From NCBI GenBank assembly GCA_038380435.1, contig JAWZYU010000034.1:39184901-39248900 (forward strand): a stretch of 64,000 nucleotides of DNA. Reading direction: 5' to 3'. Positions 11,203-23,117 of the stretch are shown here, one piece after another. The translations under genes and the position numbers were made by a program. This stretch comes from Ryuthela nishihirai. Its lineage: Eukaryota; Arthropoda; Arachnida; Araneae; Heptathelidae. The notes under the pieces are model-generated. The model was not told where the DNA came from. It ran no database searches and saw only the letters and a program-made list of their open reading frames with translations. Numbering within the stretch: position 1 is the first letter of the stretch; every line of letters begins with the position of its first letter.

Positions 11203-11537
11203 TATTATATTTACACTATTTGAAGAAGAAAAAAATCGAAATATTAGTGGTCAACGTTTACACTGAGTAACAGATTCCTATTTTACTATTTTTGCCCTTT
11301 AATTTCTTTGGAATGAAATTAAACCAAAACACGAAACCCTTTTTAGAAAACTTTGGTAATATTTAATTTTGATGGTTTAATTGCTTTCCAATAAAAACTC
11401 ATTTAGAACTTGGAAATATGCAAAAAAAAAAGTCATTTTCACATCTTATTTTTTTAGTAAAAGAACTAAATTTCAAATAAGAAAACTTAATTGCTTAATT
11501 TCCCTTTGCTGTACTTTAGCATAAGTATCGTTTAGGT

Positions 11538-12067
11538 CAGGCCCATCCAACCCAAATTTAGTTAAGAGCCACTAAGAAAAAAAGATATTCATAAAGAGCC
11601 ACAGAAAATATATCCTTAAAAACGGAAATATGCATTTCTAATGAGTAATGCAATGAACTGTTAAAAAAAGGAACTATATTCTTAAGGGATCAAGAAACCA
11701 TCTTAATTTAGAAAAGAAATATGTACATTGTTAAAGCCGTCCCATGGTCGAGTGGTTAGCGCGCTTGGCTACTGATCTAAGGATCCTGGGTTCAAGCCCT
11801 GGGTAAGGCATGGATGTATGTGTAGTTTTTCTGCTGAGTTTTTCTCAGACCTTCTACTATGGCATATAAACTGACAGGCTCCTGTCAGACCTCTGTGGCA
11901 AGCAGCTGCTTGAGGGGGTATTTATTTTATACTTTTTATTACATTGTTAAATGAGTACTATGATTTGGGAAAAGCGTTTAGTTTGCATCAAAAATATTTT
12001 TCAAAAATTTTGAAAGGCCAAATTCAGTATGTTGATTATTTTATGAACCGCGGGTTGGACGGTCCTG
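11538..12067. mobile_element. hAT non-autonomous element with nested SINE
   Basis: The ends are inverted: CAGGCCCATCCAACCC on the left, and the right end reads CAGGACCGTCCAACCC when reversed. The flanking 8-mers GTTTAGGT and ATTTATAT agree at five positions, so the copy is old. AT-rich interior, no transposase. A family B SINE sits at 11736-11939. Related ends occur at 27245-27661. Confidence 0.7.
11736..11939 (+). mobile_element. SINE family B with clean TSD
   Basis: Full-length copy with head TGGTCGAGTGGTTAGCGCGC, B box GGTTCAAGCCC and end GCTGCTTGAGGGGG plus an A/T tail. It is flanked by identical 12-bp TSDs TACATTGTTAAA (11724-11735 and 11940-11951). It is younger than the hAT element it interrupts and defines the element's ends. 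Confidence 0.92.
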
Positions 12068-12741
12068 ATTTATATGTTTATGCTTCTTTTAGGAAAACAA
12101 AATTTTAAATTGAAAAACACTTTTTTTAGACCCCCCGTTTTATTTTTAACGATTGAATTTAGGGACATTAAACTTTTATTCTTAAACCTTAACACTTGCA
12201 GCAAATAATTATTTTCTTCCCGTGGTCCAATGTCTAGCATGCCTCACTACTGTAGAAGGAACCTGGGCAATCTGTCTTGTTTTCAAACGTAAAAATTTAA
12301 AATATTACGTGAAATACTCTGATGGAAAGTATAGAAAACACGTTTTTAAAGTCTAATTTCAGTGAAATCGGTTAAATTTAAAAAAACTTTAATCTTCCTT
12401 TACTCGTTGCAAATATTGTTTTAGCTTGTTTCAGACTTAAACATCCAAGAAATTCTGATTTTGGATTCTGTTTTAATGCACAGTAAAACCTCATTTCCGA
12501 GTAAACCATGTGAAGCAAACATATAGCATGAAATAGAATGATGGAAGATTACACTAAGAAATCGTGTGAATTCAACCCTTTTTAAAGGATTTTCAATATA
12601 TATCCGGCGAACTTGGTTTTTTTCTGCAATTCAAAATTTTAAAACAAGGTAAAACGTAAATAATTATACTACTTTATCTTGAGTACAGCATACAGTTTTG
12701 CAGAGAATTTTGTTTTAATTTTTACATTTGATTCTTACTGA
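12068..12741. other. AT-rich spacer
   Basis: No supported gene or repeat. It ends at the TSD of the full-length LINE. Confidence 0.4.
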
Positions 12742-13092
12742 GATTGGATTATCATCATCCTCAAGCAGCCATGGGCTACGGAGGTCCAACCAGACTGTGC
12801 AGTTTAATTTTCCAAGCATATCTGTCCTGAGCTATACCTGCTGCATCCAGCCACTGCACATCAATTCTAACAAGCTCCTGTTTGACATTCATCGCATCCT
12901 AGGTCTCTCCTTACTGAGACCTCTATACACACTGTTCACAACCCTATTTGCCAGTCTATAATTATCCGTACGGGCAACATGGCCAAACCAGCGGAGTCTC
13001 TCTGCACAATATGCTGCTTAAAGGAGGTTGCAGACTCCTTTGCCTAACCTCATCATTAGTTACAAAGTTAAACCACCCAGTTAGTTACAAAG

Positions 13093-15899
13093 TTAACCCA
13101 AGATACTAGGTAAGTATCTAGAATCAAAAGCATCTAGTTTCCTGTTATCTTGTTTACACAGCGTCCAAGTTTCACTACCATAACTAACCCTAGAAAGAAC
13201 CAAACTATTATACAGTCTAATTTTAGTCTTTAGGTGTATGCGCCTATTTCTCCACACTCTCCATAGATTCTTAAAAGTCCCGGCAGCAATACCTATTCGT
13301 CTGTTAATCTCGTGCTGCACATCACCAGTATCAGTTACGTAGCTCCCAAGGTAATTAAACTGTGACACCTGCTCAAGACTGCAACCATTCAGATTAACTG
13401 AATCACAGCCTGCCTGACCAATTTTCATCACTTTAGTTTTCTCTCTGTTCATAACCAAACCTACTCTTCTACCAGTCTCATCAACAGCTCGAATGAAAGC
13501 TTCTCATCAACATCATTTGCCAAAAGGGCTAAATCATCAGCATAATCTAAATCAGAAATTTTCGTATCTCCAGTCCATTTAAGGCCAAAAATCTTTCCCT
13601 TGAAGTGAATTTCGCATCACATAATCAATAACCAAGCTAAAGAGAAAAGGAGACAAAATGCACCCTTGTCGAACACCAGAAGTAATGCTAAACCAATTGC
13701 TACAAGACTTACCAACTCTCACACACGACTCAGTGTTATTATAGAGAGCTTTCATTATGTTAACTAACTTGTCTGGTATACCATATGATCTCACGATCAA
13801 CAGAGTCTAAAGCCTTTTTGAAATCAACAAAGCTAGCAACCAAAGGTTTCTGAAACTCTAAACATTTCTCAAGAATCTGCCTAAGTGAAAATATCTGATC
13901 TACACATCTCCTCCCACTTCTGAATCCACATAAAGTTAGTTGCTCATCACGCAATTGACTGTCAGACCAAACCAATAGCTCTGGTCAGACCAGACCAATA
14001 GCTCTGGTAAAATCTTTAGGAACCATGCCTTTATCATAAAAGTTATTCAAAATTTCAGTCATCCAAGTGGTAACTGAAACATTCCCAGCTCTGAGCATTT
14101 CTGTAGTAATTTCATCTACCCCTGGGGATTTATGAAGTTTAAGTTTAGAAATGGTCAAAATAACTTCAGATTGTGTTATAGGGCCAACATTAAAGCCACC
14201 AATACATTTATTATCATTACAAACAATGGGAGTAGAACTAACCACATTGTTTAGAACATCGCTGAAATGCTCAGCCCACCTAGCCATGACAAAATCCTCA
14301 CCTTCTATATACGGGGCGGGGGTTGTTCAGTCGGTAGTGCGCCAGGCTCGTAATCTGTAGTTCTCAGGTTCGAGTCCCAGCTGGGTCAGCGTTGAGATTT
14401 ATCTCCGCAAAATTCCCCGCCCTGCCCACGGTCAGTAGGGGACACCTATGGGCTTGGAAAGGCCGCCGTCCGTCGGATGGGACGTTAAACCGTGGCCCTG
14501 TGTGCGGGAGAGCCATACCCTGTGCACGTTAAAGAACACGCTGGATGGCCTTGACAGGAGGCTACCATCTGTCTCCCAACAGCTGTTCCAGTGGGTCCCC
14601 TCCCCCAACCTTCTCTGAGCCTTCGGGGTCCATGTGACCTGGCCATTTAGCCCATGGTGTGCAAAAAAAGTGCCGCTCAGAGGTAAAACAACCAAACAAC
14701 CAACACCTTCTATAACCTTACCTTGTTTATCCTGCAATCCTTGTATGCCTGTCCGTTTTCTACCACATAAAACATTACCTGGTACAGCTCTCTGCTGTTG
14801 TGCTGCCTAACTGCTTCCTCAGCTTTGTCAGCCAAGCCAAAGATTCTTATCAGCAGCTAACTGATCCTTTACACGTTTATTAAGCTCTCTGTAATCCTTT
14901 CTATTAGGACTAGTAGGGTACTGATTAAGGACATTCCTGCAGTTCCTTCTTTCTGAAATAAGCTCAAGTGCCTTATTACTTAAATAATTCTGTCTCCTCT
15001 GCTCCTTTTTTCCTAAAAGGGTACTGTTAGTTTCCAAAAAAGCCTGCTTAAAATGGCCCCATTCTTCCTCAACTTCAGTATTAAGCAAACCATGACTGTC
15101 ATAATGACTAAGTAACCTATCATGGTAAGCTTTAGCTATAACGGTTTTCAGAACATCAGTATTAAAGGTAAATTTTTTAACCCTAGAACAAATTTTTTTA
15201 TGTTTAAGTTGCAAGACACTTTTAACAAGGTAATGGTCAGATCCAATTTCAGCTCCCCTATATGCCCTGGTATTCCTAACAGAACTAACCGATTTGCTGT
15301 TAATATGTAATCAATCATATTCTTATGCAGCCCATCAGGTGAAACCCATGTGTATTTATGTTTGTCGCTGTGTTTGTAATATGTTTTAGTTATTCTGAAA
15401 CCATTGAGTTTACTTACCTGTAGGAGACGTTGCCCATTGCAGCTACCAATATCAAAAGGGCCTATCACCCCTCCCCAATGGTCAGAATCAGTACCAACTT
15501 TGGCATTGAAGTCACCTAGAACAAGGGTAATATCTCCTTGACAGAATTCAAAATATCCTGAAGTTGTCCATAAAACCTATCCTTCTCATCCTCAGTGGGG
15601 GCATAACAGCAGATAACATTCAAGTCTTTAACGCTTGTCTGAAAATTTTCTGTAAGAAACTTTTCATTAATGCACTCGTATCCTAGTAGAGCATCACTAG
15701 CATGTCTGCTGAGCAGCAGACCCTCGCCTTGGTGATGCTTTCCATCCTCCTTCCCTGTAAAGAGAAATTTAAAGTTATTTTTAAGTATCTCACCTTTACC
15801 TGTCCATCTGGTCTCTTGCAAGCCTAGAATATCTAGGTTATAGCGCTGGAATTCTTGCGTGAGGACATCAGGAGAATAATCTCTATGTAATGTCCTCAC
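13093..15899 (-). pseudogene. LINE endonuclease-RT reading frame, broken
   Basis: Successive open pieces encode the endonuclease (15516-15899, with LDILGLQETRW and CCYAPTEDE), its C-terminal part with YTWVSPDGLHKNMIDYIL (15148-15468), the linker (14828-15214), the RT fingers (13985-14287), the palm with SGVRQGCILSP (13579-13800) and the C-terminal region (13093-13458). The YADD catalytic segment falls in a damaged stretch near 13535. Frameshifts, a SINE and deletions separate the pieces. Confidence 0.9.
14310..14703 (+). mobile_element. SINE family A nested in LINE
   Basis: Full-length, 394 bp, inserted in the LINE linker region. The 11-bp target CACCTTCTATA is duplicated at 14299-14309 and 14704-14714; the uninterrupted target is seen in the other LINE copy near 36904. 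It is in opposite orientation to the LINE. Confidence 0.96.
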
Positions 15900-15907
15900 G
15901 TTCCATG

Positions 15908-16237
15908 AGTCCCAGCTGGGTCAGCTTTGAGATTTATCTCCGCAAAAATTTCCCGCCCTGCCCACGATCAGTAGGGGACACCGCTGGGCTTGGAAAGGCC
16001 GCCGTCCGTTGGATGGGACGTTAAGCTGTGGCCCCGTGTGCGGGAGAGCCATACCCTGTGTACATTAAAGAACACGCTGGATGGCCTTGACGGGAGGCTA
16101 CCATCTGTCTCCCAACAGCTGTTCCAGTGGGTCCCCTCCCCCAACCTTCTCTGAGTCTTCGGGATCCATGTGACCTGGCCATTTAGCCCATGGTGTGCAA
16201 AAAAGTGCCGCTCAGAGGTAAAACAACCCAACCTCAG
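15908..16237 (+). mobile_element. SINE family A, 5'-truncated, nested in LINE
   Basis: Lacks the A box and most of the B box and starts at AGTCCCAGCTGGGTCAG. The 8-bp TSD GTTCCATG lies at 15900-15907 and 16238-16245. It splits the LINE endonuclease right after its GTWN start motif, so the LINE could not have been active after this insertion. Confidence 0.92.
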
Positions 16238-17003
16238 GTTCCATGTTCCTGCAGAGAGAAAATGATTAGTAGGATTTTCAAAGAAATTATGTTTATTGAG
16301 ATTGGTAGGGCCAACAATATCAAACTGCCCCCTGATCGCAGGCATGGGGCAAAGACCTGTTCCTCCTCCGCTAAAGGCTGAAGTCACCAATGCTGGTAGG
16401 AACTTCAGGCACTACCTTTTCAAGTGGACTTTTTCAAGAGCCATATGGCCTACCTGAGACACTACTCCAGTTTAGGCTTCACGATGCCCAACTAGCTAAG
16501 TAAGGTTCAGGTACCTGAGATGGCCTCTGATTAGGATTATCCACCAGCTGATATAAGGTATCCCATGCCTCTGTTCACTTAGGGCTGGCAACCCAGAAGC
16601 AAACAGAAAACACAGCGGCAGACTCTCCCTCAACCAAGGCCCACCAGTGCAGCAAGACCAGGATCAATAATCAAGCTCAAATCCATAAACAAATCCAGTC
16701 TAGTAGGTATAAATGGTCATCACCAGGACCCTGTGAAGTTGACCACTCCGCAGCAGGGTTAAAGAAAAAAGTGGCCATAGATGACCAGATCAGTAGGCCA
16801 CACTGAACTGGCAGCCCTCCCCTTCCGTTCTCTTCCAAAAGAGAATATCTCTTTTGAAAGGTACTAACGGCCTGCACCACGAGAATGCGGGGGCGGACAT
16901 TTGATGCTAGACCTGGCCGGTTCTGTGCATCATCACTAGAGATTGGTACACAGCTCTCCTTCCTGTTTCTGCCTAGCTACCATTTACAGACCGATTGGAT
17001 TAT

Positions 17004-17802
17004 AGAAATAGTTTTTTTTAGTTTTTTTTTTTACAAGTGTTTTATCCACAAAGAATTGAATCGCAGTAGTTAAAACAAGATCAAACTCAATGGACGAATC
17101 AAGTTCATAAAAACTTTAAAAAATGTGTTTCAGGTTTATTTCCTTCCTGGCACATTAAAGGGTAAAAATCGGAACAAGCATACAGCAAGAAATGTTGTAG
17201 GGGAGGAGAGAATAAAGTAAATGGAAGTGAAAAATATAGTCGCAATTTTTTAATTTAATTCTAGTGAAGTTTGAAAGCACATACAATAGAATAACAATGA
17301 AAATGAATCATTAGACACAAAAAGTCGTTGCATTTTAATATTAGTTTTTAGCCATCCTACATTTCGAAGGGGGAAAACTTATCCCCATCTCCTGCTGTCC
17401 GAGAGTTATAAAAATGAACTCACTAAGAGGAGTTTTCATTTGATATATTTCAAGATTTATGGCCAAGAATATTTTTTGGCCATTCTGGATTACTTTTCAT
17501 CATGTGAATGCAAGAAAAGTTTTTCATAAAAAGTGTATATTTCTAACTTCGATTTATGTAATATTTTCAGGGCAGAAAAATTAAGGCATTATAAAATGGT
17601 ATAATGCCTTAATTATAACAGCTCTAAAAATGGTAAATTAATAATAACAGCTCTAAAAATGGTATAGTTTATCAAAAATCTCGTGAAATATCAGTAAAGG
17701 ACCCAATATAAAAAAAATCCAGTCTCCAATAGATGTGGTTCTTCAAAGGACAATCACAAATAAGGATCAAAAATATTTACAATAGCTACATTGACTGCTT
17801 TT
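17004..17802. other. Spacer with small hairpin
   Basis: AT-rich. A short inverted repeat around AAGGCATTATAAAATGG (about 17583-17615) and a direct repeat of AACAGCTCTAAAAATGGTA (about 17619 and 17646) were seen. No gene is supported. Confidence 0.5.
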
Positions 17803-18480
17803 TCCAAGGATCTTGATTGATACGGTGATTTTACTAAGTAGCTCCAATACTTACTTGATATATGGAACTTATTAAAAAGCATATTATCTGTCGATTTCCT
17901 TCCTTAAAAACATTTTTCAGCGATTTTTGTCATGATACTCTTAAGGTTAGTTTACACTCATCTGGATTACTGGCGCCAATAATTTGGGACATTTCAACAT
18001 TAATATTTCATGCACACGTAGATTGGTTCGATGTTTACATAAAGCCAGTAGTTCACCAATCAGTTACTGGCACCAGTAATCCATGCCAGTGTAAACTAGC
18101 CTTTAATTTTGTGCCATATCTAGCAAAGTCATTTTCGAAAAGTGGTAATTATGGTAAAAAGCTCTAAAATAAAACAATATGCATACAGTTAATTTTATTA
18201 AAGATGTAAACAATATTCGAAAGCTTAAAAAAAAGAATAAACATATCAATAAAATAACTTTTAATTTGTCAAACGTTTACACTATTTCAAGAGTTATTTA
18301 ATAATTTAGTAAAATTATAATTCTGCATTATAAATAGTTTTAAATTTCCTAGTCATATTTGTGCCAGCTTTTGAGAAAACATTCCCCATCAAGAAAACCA
18401 ATTTCTTGAAACTGAAGTAAACTAAAAAAGTAAGTACTGAAACTACTTAGTGAAATCACCATATCAATCAAGATTAAAGA
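17803..18480. mobile_element. Non-autonomous DNA transposon with about 55-bp TIRs
   Basis: The left end (ATCTTGATTGATACGGTGAT and on to about 17866) is matched by the reverse complement of 18414-18480 with few mismatches. No transposase is present. Superfamily and TSD were not determined. It contains the TTAA-flanked MITE at 17945-18102. The 101-residue ORF at 17862 lies wholly inside and is not a gene. Confidence 0.7.
17945..18102. mobile_element. TTAA-flanked MITE, nested
   Basis: Inverted ends GGTTAGTTTACACT on the left and AGTGTAAACTAGCC on the right, continuing inward to TTACTGGCGCCA / TGGCACCAGTAA. TTAA flanks both sides (17941-17944 and 18103-18106). A TTAA target is typical of piggyBac and Kolobok elements. 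At 158 bp it is too short to code for anything. Confidence 0.75.
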
Positions 18481-18532
18481 GAACGGCTGTGGACACCTTT
18501 GGGCAACAGTGTTTTTCAAACAACATCATGGA

Positions 18533-19600
18533 TGCATCATCATCATCCTCAAGCAGCCAAGGGCATAGGTCCAACCAGATTGTGTAATTTAGTTCTCCAA
18601 ACATATCTGTCCTGAACTACATCTGGCCACTGTACACCAATTCTAACAAGATTCTGTTTGACATTGTATCCTAGGTCTTCCCCTTTCCTGAAGCCTTTGG
18701 GCACACTGTTCATATTCCTATTTGCCAATCTTGAGCTATGCATAGAGCAACATGGTCAAATCAACGCAGTCTCTGCACAAAATGTTGCCCATGGAAGTTA
18801 TTGACTCCTAAACTCATTACTTACAAAGTCAAACCACCTAATGCCCAAAATATTGCATAAGCATCTAGAATCAAAGGCATCAAGTTTCCTGTTATCCTGC
18901 TTACAAAAGGTCCATGTTTCATTACCATTCTAACCTTAGAAAGAACCAAACTATTATATAATTTAATTTTAGTCTTTAGGTGTATACGCCTATTTTTCCA
19001 CTCTCTCCATAGATTCTTGAAATTTCTAGCAGCAATTCCTATTCTTCTATTTATCTCATGCCACACATCACCACTATCTGTTACATAACTCCCAAGATAA
19101 TTAAACAAACACTTGCTCAAGAGTGCAGCCATTTAAAGCAACTGGTTAGAACGCTTGTCTATTGAGCTAAGGGATCTGATTTGGAGCCCTGGGTAAGTCA
19201 TGGATGTTTGCGTTGTTTTTCTGTTGAGGGCCTGCCATCCTCATAGACCTTCAACTATGGAATATAAACTGAAAGACTCCTGTCAGACCTCTGTGGCAAG
19301 CAGCTGCTTGAGAGGGTATTTTTTAAGCACCATCTGCCTGACCAATTTTGATCATTTTAGATTTTTCCCTTTTTATCAAAAACCTACTCAGTTACCAGTC
19401 TCATCAACAGCCCTAATGAAAGAATTCATCTCATCATTAGTCAACAGGGCGAAATCATCTGCATAATCTAAATCAAAAACATTTATATCTCCAGACCATT
19501 TGAAGCCAAAATCTTTTCCTTGCAAAGAATTTCACATTACATAATCAATAACCAAACTAAAGAGAAAAGGAAACAAAATGCACCCTTGTCTAACACCATC
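18533..19600 (-). pseudogene. Decayed RTE-like LINE 3' fragment with nested SINE
   Basis: Starts at a GAT-type tail (ATCATCATCATCCTCAAG on the + strand) and runs back through the GRPRMRW-type block, the YNSLVLS and HEINRRIGIAA blocks and the region encoding the catalytic YADDL neighbourhood (about 19440-19490). It ends near 19597 inside the palm. A family B SINE interrupts it at 19138-19323. Many substitutions, plus deletions in the LINE sequence near the SINE. Confidence 0.85.
19138..19323 (+). mobile_element. SINE family B nested in LINE fragment
   Basis: tRNA-like head (CTGGTTAGAACGC), GATTTGGAGCCC as a mutated B box, family body, and end GCAGCTGCTTGAGAGGG. An imperfect TTTAAAGCA / TTTTAAGCA pair flanks it. 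Confidence 0.8.
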
Positions 19601-19639
19601 ATATCATAAAATAATTTATTAAATCATTTCTCCATGTAT

Positions 19640-19880
19640 GCAACCCTTCTCTACGTATTTAATGATTCGCGAGAAGCGAAAGCCGAGAGCACTGCCTGAA
19701 CTTGAGGGTTTCTCGAATCCTATCCGGTTATTCAGCAATAAAGTATCACAGGAAAAAGTCCTGTAGACAGGAAAATTTTGAAAAAATTAGTTGAAAACTA
19801 GTTGTCCTCAAGGTTTAAGATGTAAGAACATGCTGAAATTACCCTCCAATGAGGGGTTCCGTACACCTGTCACAACAGAA
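19640..19880 (-). mobile_element. Family C SINE-like repeat, diverged copy
   Basis: Shares with 20940-21205 the order CAATAAAGTATCACAG, GTCCTGTAGACAGGAAA, ATTAGT and TTGTCCT on the + strand. On the minus strand this follows a degraded tRNA-like head. It borders the RNase H LINE fragment. Boundaries are approximate. Confidence 0.5.
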
Positions 19881-19999
19881 GGGCGAGTTAGCAGAAAATA
19901 CTACTACTCTGCTATATCACGTAGGTCAGTAAAAAAAAATATAGGGAAAATAGTAGAGATAAAATCAAAGACAGACTTTGCAAAAAAGGTCGATGTTCT

Positions 20000-20880
20000 G
20001 AAAGAAATCAGTGAGTAGTTGTATCCGCGTTTGCAGCAGCTTCTTGTTCTGGTGAGTGCCAAGAAGGGGAGTGATCGAGTAATCCGTGGTTCCAATAGCA
20101 TGAAGCTCTCGAAACAAACTTTCTCTTTCTGCATTGTAGCGGGAACAGTTAAGTAGAATGTGAGATACACTCTCAGGGATGCTGCATGTGACACAGTTAA
20201 GACTAGACTCTGCCGAGAGTGTAAAGAGGGAGTTGCTGTAGATGACTACAACTTGGAGACGATGTAGGAAGGTCTCTTCTGATCGGTTGATGCTACCGAG
20301 GTTAGGAGCAGTGAGTGAAGGATCTACCAGGTACCCACAGTCAGGTTCCTAAATGAAAAACAACTGGAGTCCTACCACTGGCAAGACAATATTTGCTCAT
20401 TAGTTCTCTAGACAAAAAACTTGTAGTCGCTGAGAGAAAGAGGAAATTAGTAACATATCTCTGACTCTCAAGCGCCTACTTAGCGGCCCGATCAGCAAGC
20501 TCGTTGCCAGGTATCCCAACATGGGAGGGGACCCACTATAAGTGGATCGTGATACCAGAAGTGAGATTGGAGCATGTTTCCATGATCTTCTGAATTAGGA
20601 AGGGGTTGCAACTCTTGCTGTCTCTCTTCTGAAGGGCACTGGTGAAGGAAGTGAGATGCGGGAGACGGAAGCTGTTGATAATGTCAGTATCGGGGATGGC
20701 AAACGAAGAGGATCTTTCCCAATCAACAGGTCCGTCAGTGTAGACCTCGGTATGCCTCATATCGTGTAGTGATATAAGAGGTCGAGAGGAGTCTAACAGC
20801 CATGGGATCTGAGTTGCTCTTTCGGTTTATTGAAGGGATGTAGACTTCTCCCAGAAGCATTCGGGGCATCCTAACTACTA
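20000..20880 (-). pseudogene. LINE fragment with RNase H domain
   Basis: Minus-strand pieces give an RNase H-like block: EVYTDGP near 20750, then WVPSHVGIPGNELADRAAK around 20490-20540. A C-terminal zinc-binding-like motif follows (NCVTC, then SHILLNCSRYNAERESLF, about 20090-20200). RNase H after an RT is known from I-, R1- and Loa-type LINEs and is absent from the RTE copies here, so this is a different LINE. Stops and frameshifts break it, and no reverse transcriptase part remains. Confidence 0.75.
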
Positions 20881-20939
20881 CAACTTTACAGAGAACGAAG
20901 TAAATACTCCATACTCTGTGTCAGAAGCTGCCAATTTCT

Positions 20940-21205
20940 ACATTAAAGTGACATTTTATGCATTTTTACAAGATTTTGCTGATTCGCCAATGGCGCTATC
21001 CATTATCAGGGAATGGGGCAGCCAAGCAGCCACATTTGATGGTGGTAATATTTGTCACTCACACTCACAGCGCTATATCAATAATTCAGTAATAAAGTAT
21101 CACAGTAAAATGTCCTGCAGACAAGAAATACTTTAAATGATTAGTCGAAAAAAAATTGTCCTGAGTAGAACTTGAACCCAAGCTTCCAAGAAGCATGCTG
21201 GGTGT
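20940..21205 (-). mobile_element. Family C SINE-like repeat
   Basis: The minus strand begins with a tRNA-like segment containing GGTTCAAGTTC, then AGGACAATTTTTTTTCGACTAAT, ACTGTGATACTTTATTACTG and a GCGCTGTGAGTGTGAGTG block. A diverged copy flanks the other side of the RNase H LINE fragment. Family limits are not established. Confidence 0.55.
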
Positions 21206-21894
21206 CCTAATTTTTGTTTTCCTCCCTTTGCAACTCCTTTATGGTGATTACTAAGAGTGAGATGTTTTCTGAATACTACTAAGATGCAAATTCTGGGATG
21301 CATTGTTTCCTGTTGAAAGAAAACTTAAACTGTTTATGTTTTACGAAGATGAAAAGAAAAAATAAAATAGATATTAATGAACAAAAAATTTATAAGTGTT
21401 TATAAGCTGGAAAAGGATATATTTAAAAAATGGAAATTTAAGTGCAGAAGTTTTTATACAAAAATGCATTTTTTAGAGTTTAAAGAATTTAGTTTTTATT
21501 CTACCATTCCAGTCGCCCCATTGTTTGCCCGCCCGCCTGAATTTACTGGTGGTGGCATCTATATCCATGGGTAGAGAAGGTGTTTTTAACTTTTCAAAAT
21601 AAAGAACTAAACAACTTTCTATAAAGTGAGCGCGATGTTTTGTATCATGGATGCTAACGGTTTCTGTGTGATGTATGTTAGTAGGCACAAATAGAAGTAA
21701 AGCATGAGATTAACTTGTTTGTTTTTGTTAAGGAATGGTAAGCATTTCTTATTTAACTTGGGCTACGCTGCATTATAGGGTCTTCAGACGCCATGATGTA
21801 CTCTTCCTCAGGAAAACCTGTAACGTTGAGTTGCAATATGATATCCATTCGCATGTTCCAATGTTTATGAGTGTTATATGCTGTTTAGAATAGT
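21206..21894. other. Spacer, nothing recognised
   Basis: AT-rich, no recognised repeat, and only short ORFs without domains. Confidence 0.4.
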
Positions 21895-22460
21895 TCTCTC
21901 TAATGAGATTATTTGTTTTCGGGGCTTTTCTTAAGTTGATATTTTAGCGATGAGTGTTTTTGACGAAATTTATATTAGGGGCTTTTTCTTAAAGTGCGAA
22001 ACGAGGTTTCGTTGTTTAGCGATAAACGTTGTTAATGAAATCTTTTGATGAGATTATTTATTTTTGGGACTTTTTTTCAGTAAGGAACAAGGAGTTATTC
22101 TTTAGCGATAAGAAATAAATAAATGCCCCTTCAAGCAGGTGCTTGCCACAGAGGTCTGACAGGAGCCTGTCAGTTTATATGCCATAGTAGAAGGTCTGTG
22201 AGGATGGCAGGACCTCAGCAAAGTTGTTAATGAAATCTAGTTTTGATGAGAATATCAATTTTTAGGGCTTATTTTAAGTGCAGAATGAAGGTGTATTCTT
22301 TTGCGATAATAGTTATTAATAAAATCTAATTTTGATGAAAATGTTTAATTTTCAGTGGTTTTTTTTTCTTAAGTGCGAAACAAGGGTTCATTTTGTAGTG
22401 ATAAGCGTTGTTACTAAAGTCTTGTTTTCATGAGATTATTCTTAGTAACTTTTTTAAGTG
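21895..22460. repeat. Diverged minisatellite, about 90-bp unit
   Basis: Recurring blocks TTAAGTGCGAAACAAGG, TTTAGCGATAA, GTTGTTAATGAAATC and GATGAGATTATTT occur in the same order. The GCGATA-type block is at about 21946, 22019, 22105, 22303 and 22399. The larger step in the middle is explained by a family B SINE fragment at 22116-22213. Units differ by 15-30%. Confidence 0.75.
22116..22213 (-). mobile_element. SINE family B 3' half inside minisatellite
   Basis: An AAATAAATAAAT tail is followed by the reversed family B 3' end (CCCCTTCAAGCAGGTGCTTG) and body through GGCAGGACCTCAGCA. The tRNA head is missing, as in a 5'-truncated insertion. It interrupts a tandem unit between GCGATAAG and GTTGTTAATG. 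Confidence 0.88.
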
Positions 22461-23111
22461 CAGAAACATGACTTTCATTTATGTAGCATTGCATATTTCT
22501 TATATATATATTCTCAATACGCATCTCAAGGTAGCTGTGAAAGGGACTACTTTTACCATTGAGACTTTTTTTTTCACCATGGCGAAATAAAACAAGATGG
22601 CGGTTGAGGACCCTATACTGCAGTTCTGCCTTAACTTGAAATATGTTTCCTTCTTTATATACAAAAAGCAGTATTGGAGATGGAGCAGATGGGAAATACG
22701 TTTAACTCTTGTAAACTGAATGGCAATTTTCGCAACAGTCTACCTGGCTTCAAAAGTTTAAAACGTTAACCTTGTATTTTAGTCTCACTTTGAAAGATGT
22801 CAAACTTTTGAAGGCATCTCGCTATAGGATGTAACAAAAAACTTATTGTGAAAGATATATATTCATGCCAATATTTCAAAATAATCGTATAGTTTTAACT
22901 TTGTTTCCTCAAAAACTGATCACAAAGGTTTTGAAACTTTCCTAATGCTGCTTTTTCTTTTTGTTCTAAAATAGTATCAGATTCATCATCAATCATCACA
23001 CCCAAAATTAGAGAACCTTCAAATATTCCTTTTAATTTTGCTTCACTAGTTTTTGGAAAATTTTCTTTAATGTGATGAATATTTCTGATTTTTTTTTTTT
23101 TTTTTTCTGTA
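22461..23111. other. Spacer, nothing recognised
   Basis: AT-rich with no supported feature. A minus-strand ORF at 22895-23182 is low-complexity and overlaps the following SINE. Confidence 0.4.
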
Positions 23112-23117
23112 CCTTTA

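Larger units (their letters stand above)
12753..16992 (-). mobile_element. Full-length RTE-like LINE with two nested SINEs
   Basis: Flanked by identical 11-bp TSDs GATTGGATTAT (12742-12752 and 16993-17003), so both ends are known. Removing two SINEs and their TSDs leaves about 3.5 kb, typical of RTE-clade LINEs. Reading right to left: a GC-richer 5' leader, an apurinic-type endonuclease beginning near GTWNVRT (split by a SINE), a linker, a reverse transcriptase and a C-terminal block with RRGRPRMRW-like sequence. The 3' UTR is very short and ends in a GAT-type repeat. Deletions near 13790 and 13965-14000 and several frameshifts make it inactive. RTE assignment rests on length, endonuclease type and tail. 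Confidence 0.9.

Noticed and set aside
17862..18167. 101-residue ORF
   Set aside because: It spans the TTAA-flanked MITE and its host element, with no domain.
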